NCBI GenBank assembly: GCA_964364175.1
Contig: CAYILR010000001.1
Span: 124,001 to 188,000, forward strand
Source: CAYILR01 sp964364175
GTDB lineage: Bacteria > Bdellovibrionota > UBA1018
Direction of reading: 5' to 3'
Length of the DNA stretch: 64,000 nt
Shown: piece after piece, positions 7,169-14,930 of the stretch
Position numbering within the stretch: the stretch's first letter is position 1
How the letters are laid out: each line of letters opens with the position of its first letter
Translations under genes and position numbers: made by a program
Notes under the pieces: generated by a model
Told to the model about the DNA's origin: nothing
Database searches by the model: none
Seen by the model: the letters and a program-made list of their open reading frames with translations, nothing else

Positions 7169-8890
7169 GTGAGTCAGTCATATATAGTACTCGCACGAAA
7201 GTGGCGACCTGCTCAGTTTGCTGACATTGTCGGGCAAGGCCCTGTTGTCAAAACGCTGATGAATGCGATTCGACAAGAGCGAATTCATCAGGCCTATCTT
7301 TTGACTGGAACTCGCGGCATCGGAAAAACATCCATCGCAAGAATTTTTGCCAAAGCGCTTCAATGTCCTCAGACGCTTTGGGAGGGCGACAGTTTAACTT
7401 CGTGTGGGGTGTGCAGCTCCTGCCAGGAAATTACTCGCGGCACGAGCATGGACGTGATGGAAATCGATGGTGCCTCGAACAATGGAGTCGATGCGATTCG
7501 CGAAATTCGAGAGAGCGCGAAGTATGCCCCATCGTGCGGTAAGAAAAAAATCTACATCATCGACGAAGTACACATGCTGACCACTGCAGCATTCAACGCA
7601 CTTTTAAAAACATTGGAGGAGCCGCCTCCTCATGTGGTTTTTATTTTCGCGACCACGGAGTCTCACAAAATTCCAGGTACGATTCACTCACGCGTGCAGC
7701 GTTTCGATTTAAGACGAGTGACCGCAGCCCAAATCCAAACTCGATTGCAGCAGATTTCTCAAGCGGAGGGGATTGAAGCAGAACCTGCGGCCTTGATGTG
7801 GATTGCGCGGGCAGCTGAAGGCAGTATGCGAGATGCCTTGTCGATTTTGGATCAGGTCATTGCGTATGCAGGGAAGTCCATTCAAGTTCAGCATGTGAGA
7901 GAGAGCATCGGATTGATAGAGTCTCAGGTTCTCACGGGAATCTTAGATGGGATTCTCAGTCGTGAACCGCTCAAAGCGCTCAAGTGGGTCGATCGAGTTT
8001 ATCAGTCGGGGCAAGATCTTAAAGTTCTCACTAAGAATCTTTTAGAAGCAGTGCATGCGCTTGTTTTATTTAAAATAGGGGCGGAGTCAGGAGTGATTCT
8101 GGAGTTTTCTCAAGAAGAGACTCTGGAATTAAAAAAATTGTCTGCTTTGAGAGAACTCGAGGAGTTGGAGCTGATTTTTCAAGCGATTCATCACTCATTG
8201 GATGCAGTGGCTCGGTCTTCGCAGCCCAAGATGGTTTTGGATATATTGATTGTGAAGTGCGCGAAGGCGGATGCGTTGTTCTACGCTCAAGGGCAAGAAC
8301 AGCAGCCTTCTGAAGCTGTGGTGGCTGCGCCTAAACCAACTCCGACAGCAGCTAAACCTGCAGTGGCAATCGTGCCTGCATCGCAAAGTTCGCCAGCAAA
8401 ACCAATGGCAGTGGCAGCTCCCGTAATCCAAGCTACTTCTACAGAAAGTGTGCAGCAGCCTATTCAGGTACAGACTTCTTCGGTGAAGAGCTGGGAAAAT
8501 TTCGTGGAATTCATCAGAGAAAAACGCCCTTTGCTCGGATCGATTTTGGAGCATGGGGACTGCTTGGAGTTTTCCAGCGAAGCAGTGGTTCTGGCTTTTA
8601 AATCTGAAAATGCTTATTTCAAGCAGCAGATCCAACAAAAGAATTATTGGGACCAATTGCATCAGTTTTGTCAGGAGTATTTGGGCAAGCGAACACCAAT
8701 TCGTCTTGACACACGCGAATTTACTGACAGCATGGCGGAACGCCGTGTGAAGGAGCAGCAGCAGAATCGGCAAAAGGCGGTGGATTTGGGGAAAAGCCAC
8801 CCTTTGATTTTAGAAGCGAGAGCACTGTTTGGTGGAGAGCTAGGGGAGATCGAGCTCACGGGGGAAAACGGGGGGCATGAGGGAATCTGA
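7169..8890 (+). CDS. dnaX: DNA polymerase III subunit gamma/tau
   Basis: Clamp-loader ATPase of the replicative polymerase. The N-terminus SYIVLARKWRPAQFADIVGQ is diagnostic. Next come Walker A (TGTRGIGKTS), a zinc-binding set (CPQ...CGVCSSCQE), Walker B (IYIIDEVHML) and sensor 1 (FATTESHKIP). The usual SRC arginine-finger motif reads SRV (HSRVQRF). The C-terminal third has an Ala/Pro linker (about residues 375-440) and a tau-like domain. The start chosen is GTG at 7169, with GGAG just upstream, because the open frame before it runs through a repeat element and does not look like DnaX. The stop lies inside recR (14-nt overlap). ybaB, often between dnaX and recR, is absent. Confidence 0.95.
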   Translation: MSQSYIVLARKWRPAQFADIVGQGPVVKTLMNAIRQERIHQAYLLTGTRGIGKTSIARIFAKALQCPQTLWEGDSLTSCGVCSSCQEITRGTSMDVMEIDGASNNGVDAIREIRESAKYAPSCGKKKIYIIDEVHMLTTAAFNALLKTLEEPPPHVVFIFATTESHKIPGTIHSRVQRFDLRRVTAAQIQTRLQQISQAEGIEAEPAALMWIARAAEGSMRDALSILDQVIAYAGKSIQVQHVRESIGLIESQVLTGILDGILSREPLKALKWVDRVYQSGQDLKVLTKNLLEAVHALVLFKIGAESGVILEFSQEETLELKKLSALRELEELELIFQAIHHSLDAVARSSQPKMVLDILIVKCAKADALFYAQGQEQQPSEAVVAAPKPTPTAAKPAVAIVPASQSSPAKPMAVAAPVIQATSTESVQQPIQVQTSSVKSWENFVEFIREKRPLLGSILEHGDCLEFSSEAVVLAFKSENAYFKQQIQQKNYWDQLHQFCQEYLGKRTPIRLDTREFTDSMAERRVKEQQQNRQKAVDLGKSHPLILEARALFGGELGEIELTGENGGHEGI

Positions 8891-9488
8891 ATCGAGCATT
8901 AACAGATTGATTTTCGAGCTTTCTAAGTTGCCGGGTGTCGGAGAAAAAACCGCTACGCGTTTGGCTTACTTTATTCTGCGCCAAGGCGTGGAATATTCGC
9001 AGGCTCTATCTGAATCCATTCTGCAGGCGAAGCAGAAGACGCATTTGTGTAACCGATGTTTTGTTTTTACTGATCAAGAACTGTGCGCGGTCTGCGCACA
9101 ACCGAATCGAGATTCGGGAGTGATTTGCATTGTTGAGAAACCGTCGGACGTTAGGCCCATCGAGCAAACAGGGAGTTATCGAGGAACGTACCATGTTTTG
9201 CATGGAGTGCTTTCTCCTCTCGATGGAGTTGGTCCACAGGATTTGAAAATTCGTGAACTCATGAGTCGGTTACAAAATCCGGCAGAGCCTGTGCGTGAAA
9301 TGATTTTGGCATTGAACCCCAGTGTGGAGGGGGATGCCACCGCACTTTATTTGGCGAGATTGTTAGCGCCTTTGGGCTTGAAAGTGACCAAATTAGCGCA
9401 TGGCATTCCTGTGGGCGGACAGCTCGAGTACACGGATCGCCAAACCATTGGGCGCGCGATGGAAAATCGGATGGAGCTGCACGCATGA
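8877..9488 (+). CDS. recR: Recombination protein RecR
   Basis: Works with RecO and RecF to load RecA at gaps. At 203 residues the length is normal. The order is a helix-hairpin-helix (LSKLPGVGEKTATRLAYFIL), a four-cysteine zinc finger (CNRCFVFTDQELCAVC), and a Toprim domain (GVICIVEKPSDVRPIEQTGS, then HGVLSPLDGVGP), with the Walker-like end ending in GRAMENRMEL. The start overlaps dnaX by 14 nt and the stop overlaps mglA by 4 nt (ATGA), so the three genes are translationally coupled. Confidence 0.97.
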   Translation: MRESESSINRLIFELSKLPGVGEKTATRLAYFILRQGVEYSQALSESILQAKQKTHLCNRCFVFTDQELCAVCAQPNRDSGVICIVEKPSDVRPIEQTGSYRGTYHVLHGVLSPLDGVGPQDLKIRELMSRLQNPAEPVREMILALNPSVEGDATALYLARLLAPLGLKVTKLAHGIPVGGQLEYTDRQTIGRAMENRMELHA

Positions 9489-10075
9489 GCTTCATCAACT
9501 ACTCCAACAAAGAAATTAATTGTAAGATTATCTATTTTGGTCCCGGTCTCAGTGGTAAGACGACCAACATTCAGTACATTTACGAGCAGACTCAGCAAGA
9601 CAGTCGAGGCAAGTTGGTTTCGTTGAGTACCGAAAATGAGCGAACTTTGTTTTTCGACTTTCTTCCGTTGTCTGTGGGGGACGTACGGGGATTTCAGACT
9701 CGGTTTCATCTTTATACGATTCCGGGTCAGACGTTTTACGAGATTTCTAGGCAGTTTATTTTGAAAGGAGTGGATGGGATAGTTTTCGTGGCTGATAGCC
9801 AGCCCGAGCGCATGGATGCGAATATTGAAAGCCTGGAGGCACTAGAAAAAAGTTTGGAGCAACAAGGGTATGATTTTCATCAAGTACCATTGGTGTTTCA
9901 GTACAATAAACGAGATGTTTCTGGAGCGATTCCGATACAAGAGCTCGAAGCGACGTTGAATGCTACGCGAAGGCCATCCTTCGAAGCAGTCGCGGCGCAG
10001 GGCCAGGGGGTAATGGAAACGCTGCAGTCGATTAGTCAATGGGTCATGAGGGACCTAAAAGGGGGGGAAAAATGA
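9485..10075 (+). CDS. mglA: MglA-type small Ras-like GTPase
   Basis: Bacterial Ras-superfamily GTPase that sets cell polarity and controls type IV pili or gliding motors in Myxococcus and Bdellovibrio. It starts SFINYSNKEINCKIIYFGPG with the P-loop GPGLSGKT at residues 19-26. Switch regions lie around LSTENERTLFFDFLPL, the G3 motif is TIPGQTFYEISRQ (MglA-type, not DxxG), and G4 is NKRD. The C-terminus is unlipidated. No MglB (roadblock GAP) gene is adjacent. The 4-nt overlap with recR and the start of the next gene inside its 3' end place it in a dnaX-recR-mglA-zinc-finger operon. Confidence 0.95.
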   Translation: MSFINYSNKEINCKIIYFGPGLSGKTTNIQYIYEQTQQDSRGKLVSLSTENERTLFFDFLPLSVGDVRGFQTRFHLYTIPGQTFYEISRQFILKGVDGIVFVADSQPERMDANIESLEALEKSLEQQGYDFHQVPLVFQYNKRDVSGAIPIQELEATLNATRRPSFEAVAAQGQGVMETLQSISQWVMRDLKGGEK

Positions 10076-10482
10076 ACAAAATAACGGTGAAAAAATTCAA
10101 AAAGATTTTCGAAGGCCAGCGGCAGGATTGGTTGAGCAAGAAGAAGGTGCTTCGAGATGATTTTTCGGTTTGTTCGGACGACAGGCCGGACGAAGTGGAT
10201 CAAGCGACTACGGATGCCGAACAATCCATGCGCATGAGACTTTGCAATCGCGAAAATTTATACATTAAAAAAATTGAAACCGCACTGAGACGAATCGACG
10301 AAGGAACCTTCGGTGAGTGCGACACCTGCGGAGAAGACATCGAGATGCGCCGTTTGGAAGTCCGTCCTACGGCTACCTTGTGCATTGCCTGCAAAGAAGA
10401 GCAAGAGCGTCAGGAAACCCTGACGGCGATTGGTCGCAGGCATAAGAGTCTCGGAGAGACCTTCTCTAAAAGACTCTATTAG
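10072..10482 (+). CDS. DksA/TraR-type C4 zinc-finger protein, copy 1
   Basis: 136 residues with the DksA/TraR arrangement: a long coiled-coil (about 10-80) followed by a zinc finger with Cys in FGECDTCGEDIEMRRLEVRP and LCIACKEEQE. Such proteins insert into the RNA polymerase secondary channel and modulate promoters, often with ppGpp. The tip residues of E. coli DksA are not clearly conserved, so true DksA activity is unproven. The ATG overlaps the mglA stop (4 nt). It is ~45% similar by eye to the next gene, which has the same architecture. Confidence 0.88.
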   Translation: MNKITVKKFKKIFEGQRQDWLSKKKVLRDDFSVCSDDRPDEVDQATTDAEQSMRMRLCNRENLYIKKIETALRRIDEGTFGECDTCGEDIEMRRLEVRPTATLCIACKEEQERQETLTAIGRRHKSLGETFSKRLY

Positions 10483-10505
10483 GACTCCCGCTTCGCTCTT
10501 TTTTT

Positions 10506-10526
10506 GGCGGAGCAGGCTGCTCCGCC
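10506..10526 (+). terminator. GC-rich hairpin after the dnaX-mglA run (possible terminator)
   Basis: Perfect stem GGCGGAGCA/TGCTCCGCC with loop GGC, 23 nt after the stop. A run of seven T precedes rather than follows the stem, and the downstream stretch is only moderately T-rich, so termination is plausible but not certain. The core GAGCAGGCTGCTC recurs after the second zinc-finger gene at 11247-11259. Confidence 0.45.
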
Positions 10527-10532
10527 TTCCCT

Positions 10533-10684
10533 TAATTACGCATTAGGGGATTTGGTGTCACTACGACACCGTGGTGATTTTTTGGTACTGGCTTAAAATG
10601 ATACGGCGCTCTTTACTGGTGTCATTTTGATCGGGAATTAGTGTTTTTACATAACCTCGATTGAAATGATTGAGTTTTCTAAAG
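10533..10684. other. Intergenic leader with two inverted repeats
   Basis: Between the two DksA-like genes. It contains the hairpin GGTGTC-ACTAC-GACACC (about 10556-10572) and a wider pair AAAATGATAC / GTGTCATTTT about 20 nt apart. Neither is followed by a clear T-run. They may be operator or leader structures for the second zinc-finger gene; nothing else is visible. Confidence 0.3.
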
Positions 10685-10701
10685 TTGGCATGACTTTAGC
10701 T
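10685..10701 (+). promoter_or_regulatory. Candidate sigma-54 type -24/-12 promoter for the second DksA-like gene
   Basis: TTGGCATGACTTTAGCT has the GG-N10-GC spacing required of RpoN promoters, but with TGGCAT and TAGC instead of the ideal TGGCAC and TTGC. The predicted transcript start (~10711) would leave a ~17-nt leader that just includes the Shine-Dalgarno AGGAGG before ATG 10729. Support is spacing and position only. Confidence 0.35.
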
Positions 10702-10728
10702 ATACTCTTCAGTCAGGAGGGTCTGTAT

Positions 10729-11136
10729 ATGATAGACCGAAACACGATGGTAAGATTTAAAGCATTGTTCGAGACAGAGCGAGATCGCCTGTTATTTTCT
10801 AAGAAAGTCGTGAACGAGTCGTACTACCTCCAACAGGATGATCTGATGGACGAGGCTGATACGACTTCGAGCGAATTGGAAGCATCCATGCAGATGCGTC
10901 TGAGAAGTCGAGAGATGCTGCTCTTGAAAAAAATTGACGAGGCGTTGGAAAGGATTTCCGAAGGTTCCTTCGGAGCCTGCGAAAGCTGCGAAGAGGACAT
11001 CGGGCTCAAGAGGCTGGAAGCCAGACCCACGGCCACGATGTGCGTTCATTGCAAAGAGCAGGACGAGCGTCGGGAGCATCTACATATCGACGGCTGGCAG
11101 CCGAAGAGTCTTGGTCGAAGACTGCGATTAGCTTAG
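10729..11136 (+). CDS. DksA/TraR-type C4 zinc-finger protein, copy 2
   Basis: 135 residues, a paralogue of the gene at 10072: coiled-coil region, MQMRLRSREMLLLKKIDEAL (matching MRMRLCNRENLYIKKIETAL in copy 1), zinc ligands in CESCEEDIGLKRLEARPTAT and CVHCKEQDERRE. The ATG at 10729 has an excellent Shine-Dalgarno (CAGGAGGG, 7 nt spacing). The upstream in-frame ATG at 10666 has none and would place the promoter-like site in the coding region. Unlike copy 1 it appears to have its own promoter, so the two may be produced under different conditions. Confidence 0.88.
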   Translation: MIDRNTMVRFKALFETERDRLLFSKKVVNESYYLQQDDLMDEADTTSSELEASMQMRLRSREMLLLKKIDEALERISEGSFGACESCEEDIGLKRLEARPTATMCVHCKEQDERREHLHIDGWQPKSLGRRLRLA

Positions 11137-11202
11137 AAAAACAAAAATAGCTTACGGGGGAATGTCATGTTCTCGGGACGAGACAGACATTCAAGGGATG
11201 AG

Positions 11203-11228
11203 AGCGGGATTCATGGATGAATCCCGCT
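11203..11228 (+). terminator. Rho-independent terminator
   Basis: Stem AGCGGGATTC / GAATCCCGCT with a 6-nt loop followed by TTTCC-TATTT, 67 nt after the stop of the second zinc-finger gene. Confidence 0.6.
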
Positions 11229-11240
11229 TTCCTATTTAAG

Positions 11241-11265
11241 CAAGCAGAGCAGGCTGCTCGGCTTG
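11241..11265. repeat. Short palindrome sharing its core with 10506-10526
   Basis: CAAGC-A-GAGCA-GGC-TGCTC-G-GCTTG, a hairpin with one mismatch. The 13-nt core GAGCAGGCTGCTC is identical to that of the palindrome after the first zinc-finger gene, while the outer stem differs but remains paired. It may be a second terminator or a member of a small hairpin family. Confidence 0.5.
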
Positions 11266-11322
11266 GATATGTTCTCATGATTGTCGTTGTCAAACAGAGG
11301 GCTTCGTACTTAATCTGCCCTT

Positions 11323-12279
11323 GTGAAGAAACGCGTATCGATTTGCATCCCCGTTTATAACGAAGCTGAGAATCTGCCTGTGGCTGTTCAGCGAGTGGAA
11401 GAGCTTTTCAAAGGTGCGCTCCAAAGCCGATTTGATTTAGAAATCATTGTGACTGACAATGCATCGACTGACAGCACATGGATAGTGGCACAGTCTTTGG
11501 CAAAAACGCGACCTCACTTGAAAGCCTATCAATTCTCAAGAAATTTCGGATATCAGAATTCCGTTTTCACGGGCCTGTTTTTAGCCACGGGTGATGCCGT
11601 GATTGAAATGGATGCTGATCTTGAAGATCCACCCGAAGTGATTCCAGAATTTCTGCAAAAATGGGAAGAAGGTTATCAAGTCGCCTATGGAGTCAGAAGA
11701 ATTAGGCATGCGGCTTGGTGGCTTAAGTTTTTATTCAGTGCGTTTTATAAGGTGCTCAATAAATTATCGGATCTCTCAATCCCAGAGAATTCTGGAGATT
11801 TTCGCCTGATGGATCGCAAGGTCGTGGATGTTCTAAAAGCACTTCCTGAGAGGAATCTCTATCTCAGGGGTTTGGTTACGTTCTTGGGTTTTCGTCAGGT
11901 GGCGGTTCCCTACGATCGACAGCCCAGGATTTCAGGCCAGAGCAAATTCCGGATGTTCCATTATTTTACGTTGGCGGTGGATGCGCTGACTGCCTTTACC
12001 AAGACACCGCTGCGTTTGATGACGATTCTTGGAGGCGCTCTTTTTGTAGGATCCATGTTGTTGGCATCCTATTATTTGATCAGTGCTATATTGTATGGAA
12101 CCCCGATGCCTGGATTCCCGACGTTAGTGGTTCTGATGTTATTTTTACATAGCATTACTTTAATTTTTTTAGGAGTCATTGGTGAATATCTCAGTCGGAT
12201 TTTCGATGATGCCAAACATCGACCACGCGTGATCATTGCAGATGCGATTCATGATCCTGAGTTTCCAAAGTATCTTTAG
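11323..12279 (+). CDS. GT2 glycosyltransferase, dolichol-phosphate-mannose-synthase-like, with C-terminal membrane segments
   Basis: 318 residues from a GTG start. The GT-A domain starts VSICIPVYNEAENLPVAVQ, with TDNASTDSTW, a DxD-type IEMDADLEDPPEVIPEF and the FRLMDRKVVDVLKALPERN region typical of polyprenyl-phosphate hexose synthases. Two membrane helices follow (about 232-260 and 268-295), then a short cytoplasmic tail. This is the layout of ArnC/GtrB/YfdO-like enzymes that move a sugar from a nucleotide donor to undecaprenyl phosphate for modification of surface glycans. The acceptor is unknown. It converges on the next gene with 19 nt between stops and no terminator visible. Confidence 0.88.
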   Translation: MKKRVSICIPVYNEAENLPVAVQRVEELFKGALQSRFDLEIIVTDNASTDSTWIVAQSLAKTRPHLKAYQFSRNFGYQNSVFTGLFLATGDAVIEMDADLEDPPEVIPEFLQKWEEGYQVAYGVRRIRHAAWWLKFLFSAFYKVLNKLSDLSIPENSGDFRLMDRKVVDVLKALPERNLYLRGLVTFLGFRQVAVPYDRQPRISGQSKFRMFHYFTLAVDALTAFTKTPLRLMTILGGALFVGSMLLASYYLISAILYGTPMPGFPTLVVLMLFLHSITLIFLGVIGEYLSRIFDDAKHRPRVIIADAIHDPEFPKYL

Positions 12280-12298
12280 TTTTAATTGTAAAAACACG

Positions 12299-13939
12299 CT
12301 ACTGATTGCAATATTTTTCGGTGAAAGCACTGACGGAGTGGACGAGGACGGGTTCGGTGTAAGGGAAAAAAGATCCGTCCCAATAAATGCCGGTCCTGCT
12401 TTTGAATTTGGCCAAAGCATTGTTTGAACGGTATTTGAATCGATCTAGTCCGGTTTCTAAATCGATTGAGCAGGTGCTGATCGAGCCAAAATCAAAATCA
12501 CCGTTGAAGTCTAGGTACCTTCTCCGACCTGTTTCAAAATGTTTTGGCCTGAAATGTTTGATATGTGTATTAGATCGAATCATAGTGACTTGTGGAGAAA
12601 TCGATTGCCGTCTGCTGTCGTCCCACACTGGTGATGAATCTATTTTTGTATCCAAACAACTCGATCCGGGTTCCATTTTTGTGTAGTTCAGCTCCGAATA
12701 ATCCACTTTTGCTGAAGTTAAGATGCTGTCTGAAATGGTGGAGAAGCTAAGCGTCGAATCCTTGATTTTTGTAAAATATTCGAGAGTAACATCAGTGGCA
12801 TTCGAGTTTTCTATCTGGATTTGCCCGCTAAGTTCCGAATGAACAATCGTTGTGTGATTGAGCTCAAGGCGTGCAATGGCATGAGTGATACTGTCCTTGA
12901 TCACTGAATCTAAAATCTCTGAATGGCTGATCTCAAAAGACTTTTGATCTACGTTGTTGGCATATGAGCCTGAGCGAGTGATCTCTGTGTTTTTGAGTTT
13001 TGAGTTGTGGATCACAGCGCGCGGATAGGTGATTCGGCTGTTTTCTATGACACTCGATTCCTTAACCAAAACACCGATTCCCAAAAAGCTCGCCGCATCG
13101 ATGGTTGCTGACCAGGTCCGCCCTTCGCTGTTTTTCTCAACGACGAGTGCTCCCCCTCCGTTGGGCCATATTTCAACGTGTCTTTCTGTTTGGTTCGAAC
13201 TCGAAGGATTGAGTTCAGACATGCCTAACCGCTCTCCGATGCGAACGAGACGTTGAAGTTCGCGGACTTCGTCGTCAGAAAGTCGATCCAAGCGGCCCTT
13301 GCTTTGTTTTTCCTCGAGATCAAGCAGGGTGTAAACTCCTTTGATAAACGGAATAATCGCTAAGTGACTCTGGGCACCCTGATAAAACTGAAGCGCAGTT
13401 CGGTCTATTTTCAGGTAATCTCGTTGATTTAAGGTAAAACTATTCAGGTATACGTGAAAAAGCTCATGAGCAATGGCAAGTGCCTGGTTGGTGGGGTCCA
13501 TGAGTTTAAATACTGAATAGTTAATAAATACAGTCTTGCCTACCACGCAACCGTATTGAAGCCGAGCTTGGTCGTTGTGAGAGTCTGGGTCGTTGCAAGG
13601 CAATGTGGATTTCATGAAGCGAATATCTTGCTGATGGGTCCTCATGATCGAGTCGACGCGCAATCCATAGCCCTTGAGCAGTTGCTCCATGATCCAAAGT
13701 TTTCTTTCATAAAGCCGACTTTCGTTCGGGGTGATTTCAACCCGTTCGGTATCCAGTTGATCTTGAGTTGGGTTATCATTAGGGTCGGCAACCACCCAAT
13801 GCCCATCTTTATAGACCGACGAGCCACCGTTCCCGGCACCGTTGGTGCCTCCTTCGGCATGAGACAAATGCGCGTGGGTTGTGTTCAACGCAAGGGCCAA
13901 AAATGCGAATTGAAATATAAAACTCCGATTATTTAACAT
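12299..13939 (-). CDS. Secreted HExxH protein with C-terminal beta-helix-like repeats
   Basis: 546 residues; the family is not recognised. A signal peptide (NRSFIFQFAFLALALNTTHA) is followed by a Gly/Asn-rich stretch. Residues ~70-235 form a helical domain with a zinc-protease-type motif AIAHELFHVYLN (HExxH at 158-162); a third metal ligand is not obvious. From about 285 to 440 the chain is a run of short repeats rich in S/T/N with alternating hydrophobics (STISDSILTSAKVDYSELNY and others), as in right-handed beta-helices or pentapeptide-like solenoids. The gene starts 7 nt before the end of the TIGR02147 regulator, so the two are coupled. Candidate secreted peptidase or adhesin; activity is inferred only from the motif. 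Confidence 0.72.
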   Translation of the reverse strand: MLNNRSFIFQFAFLALALNTTHAHLSHAEGGTNGAGNGGSSVYKDGHWVVADPNDNPTQDQLDTERVEITPNESRLYERKLWIMEQLLKGYGLRVDSIMRTHQQDIRFMKSTLPCNDPDSHNDQARLQYGCVVGKTVFINYSVFKLMDPTNQALAIAHELFHVYLNSFTLNQRDYLKIDRTALQFYQGAQSHLAIIPFIKGVYTLLDLEEKQSKGRLDRLSDDEVRELQRLVRIGERLGMSELNPSSSNQTERHVEIWPNGGGALVVEKNSEGRTWSATIDAASFLGIGVLVKESSVIENSRITYPRAVIHNSKLKNTEITRSGSYANNVDQKSFEISHSEILDSVIKDSITHAIARLELNHTTIVHSELSGQIQIENSNATDVTLEYFTKIKDSTLSFSTISDSILTSAKVDYSELNYTKMEPGSSCLDTKIDSSPVWDDSRRQSISPQVTMIRSNTHIKHFRPKHFETGRRRYLDFNGDFDFGSISTCSIDLETGLDRFKYRSNNALAKFKSRTGIYWDGSFFPYTEPVLVHSVSAFTEKYCNQ

Positions 13940-14853
13940 ACGATTTCTCCTGAGAGGGTTTGAGGGGTTGTTTCAGAGTCAACGCCTTCGTCCTGAGAGG
14001 GGCGCGCCTTGCGTGGTCCCTCCCGGCTCTCCGTAAGTTGAAAAAACTGAAGGTTGAATTGATAGACCTCGTCACCGGGTTCGCTGCCCATGGCTTTTCC
14101 GAACTGCTGACGAAATTTTCGGATCATTTCCTTGGCCAATGATGCTTTGGCCGCCGGGATGCTGATCGCGAAACTTTGGAATTCTCTTTGATTGAGGGGA
14201 ACCCGCTCGAGCGCATCGTGAGCCAGGCGCATCACTTCTTTGTGGTACTTGCGTACCCCCTGGCTCGCTACATCATCTGGGGTGCATACTTGATGTTGCG
14301 AAGGTTTGAAGCTGCCGTTAGAGGCATTAAAAGTGATGAGTTCCAGCGACCTGAGGCGCTCAATCGCTGCTCGAACTTCGGTGCTGCTCACGCGCCCACC
14401 AAAACGTCGGGCAATCGCTTCTGGTGCAGGATCAAAATCGTGAGTTTCACAGAGAGATAATAGCGCCATGTGAATCCAGTTTGAAACCAGCTCAAAGTGA
14501 TCAATCTGTCGGCTTGCAACGGTGTGCTCAGGATGGAGGTTCGAGAGCCAAAGGCCGCAGAGCCTTTTTTCTTCGAGATCCAGGGCCGAATCAAACTGAA
14601 TGAGCGCCTGCAGGTAAAGCCTTTCTTGGGATGAAAGTCCCAACCCCTTGGCGATCGGCGTGGCGTGCTTCACTCGCAGAGGACGTTTGCCTTGCAAGAG
14701 CATGAGCAGGAGGGCGTGCGATTTGAGACCCATTTTAGTGGCGAGTCCCCGGATCGAAACAGAAGGATCCTGTTTTTGGATGGAGCTAACCCTATCCAAC
14801 AGAAACTGTTTTGGACTCTGATAATCGTAGATTTGAGCGAACTCCGAATTCAT
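13933..14853 (-). CDS. TIGR02147-family (DUF4423) probable regulator
   Basis: The N-terminus EFAQIYDYQSPKQFLLDRV matches the family opening (FDYxDYRxFL). An HTH-like segment follows (SIRGLATKMGLKSHALLLML) and the strings KGLGLSSQERLYLQALIQF, IARRFGGRVSSTEVRAAIER and LRSLELIT are typical. The family is expanded in Bdellovibrio and Fibrobacter, usually sits directly upstream of a secreted or lipoprotein gene, and is presumed to be a DNA-binding regulator; this has not been shown widely. The ATG at 14853 is chosen over an upstream one at 14910 because the extra 19 residues are not family-like. The last ~30 residues are acidic. It is coupled to the HExxH gene. Confidence 0.85.
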   Translation of the reverse strand: MNSEFAQIYDYQSPKQFLLDRVSSIQKQDPSVSIRGLATKMGLKSHALLLMLLQGKRPLRVKHATPIAKGLGLSSQERLYLQALIQFDSALDLEEKRLCGLWLSNLHPEHTVASRQIDHFELVSNWIHMALLSLCETHDFDPAPEAIARRFGGRVSSTEVRAAIERLRSLELITFNASNGSFKPSQHQVCTPDDVASQGVRKYHKEVMRLAHDALERVPLNQREFQSFAISIPAAKASLAKEMIRKFRQQFGKAMGSEPGDEVYQFNLQFFQLTESREGPRKARPSQDEGVDSETTPQTLSGEIVC

Positions 14854-14862
14854 TTGCGGCTT

Positions 14863-14889
14863 TGTATATATATTTGTGTAATAAGTCAA
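14863..14889 (-). promoter_or_regulatory. Candidate promoter for the TIGR02147/HExxH pair
   Basis: On the minus strand, TTGACT (14889-14884) and TATACA (14868-14863) are 15 bp apart in an AT-rich stretch. Spacing is 2 bp short of ideal. The start would lie only a few bases from ATG 14853, giving a nearly leaderless message, in keeping with the absence of a Shine-Dalgarno there. Confidence 0.35.
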
Positions 14890-14930
14890 AACAATTTGTG
14901 ACCATATCAATTATTTTTGTAACCAAGGTC

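Noticed and set aside
8127..8137. A-run (TTA AAA AAA) in dnaX as a gamma/tau frameshift site
   Set aside because: It lies near residue 321, inside the collar domain. A shifted product would lack a complete domain III, and the -1 frame runs ~60 codons before a stop. Not a convincing gamma-producing signal.
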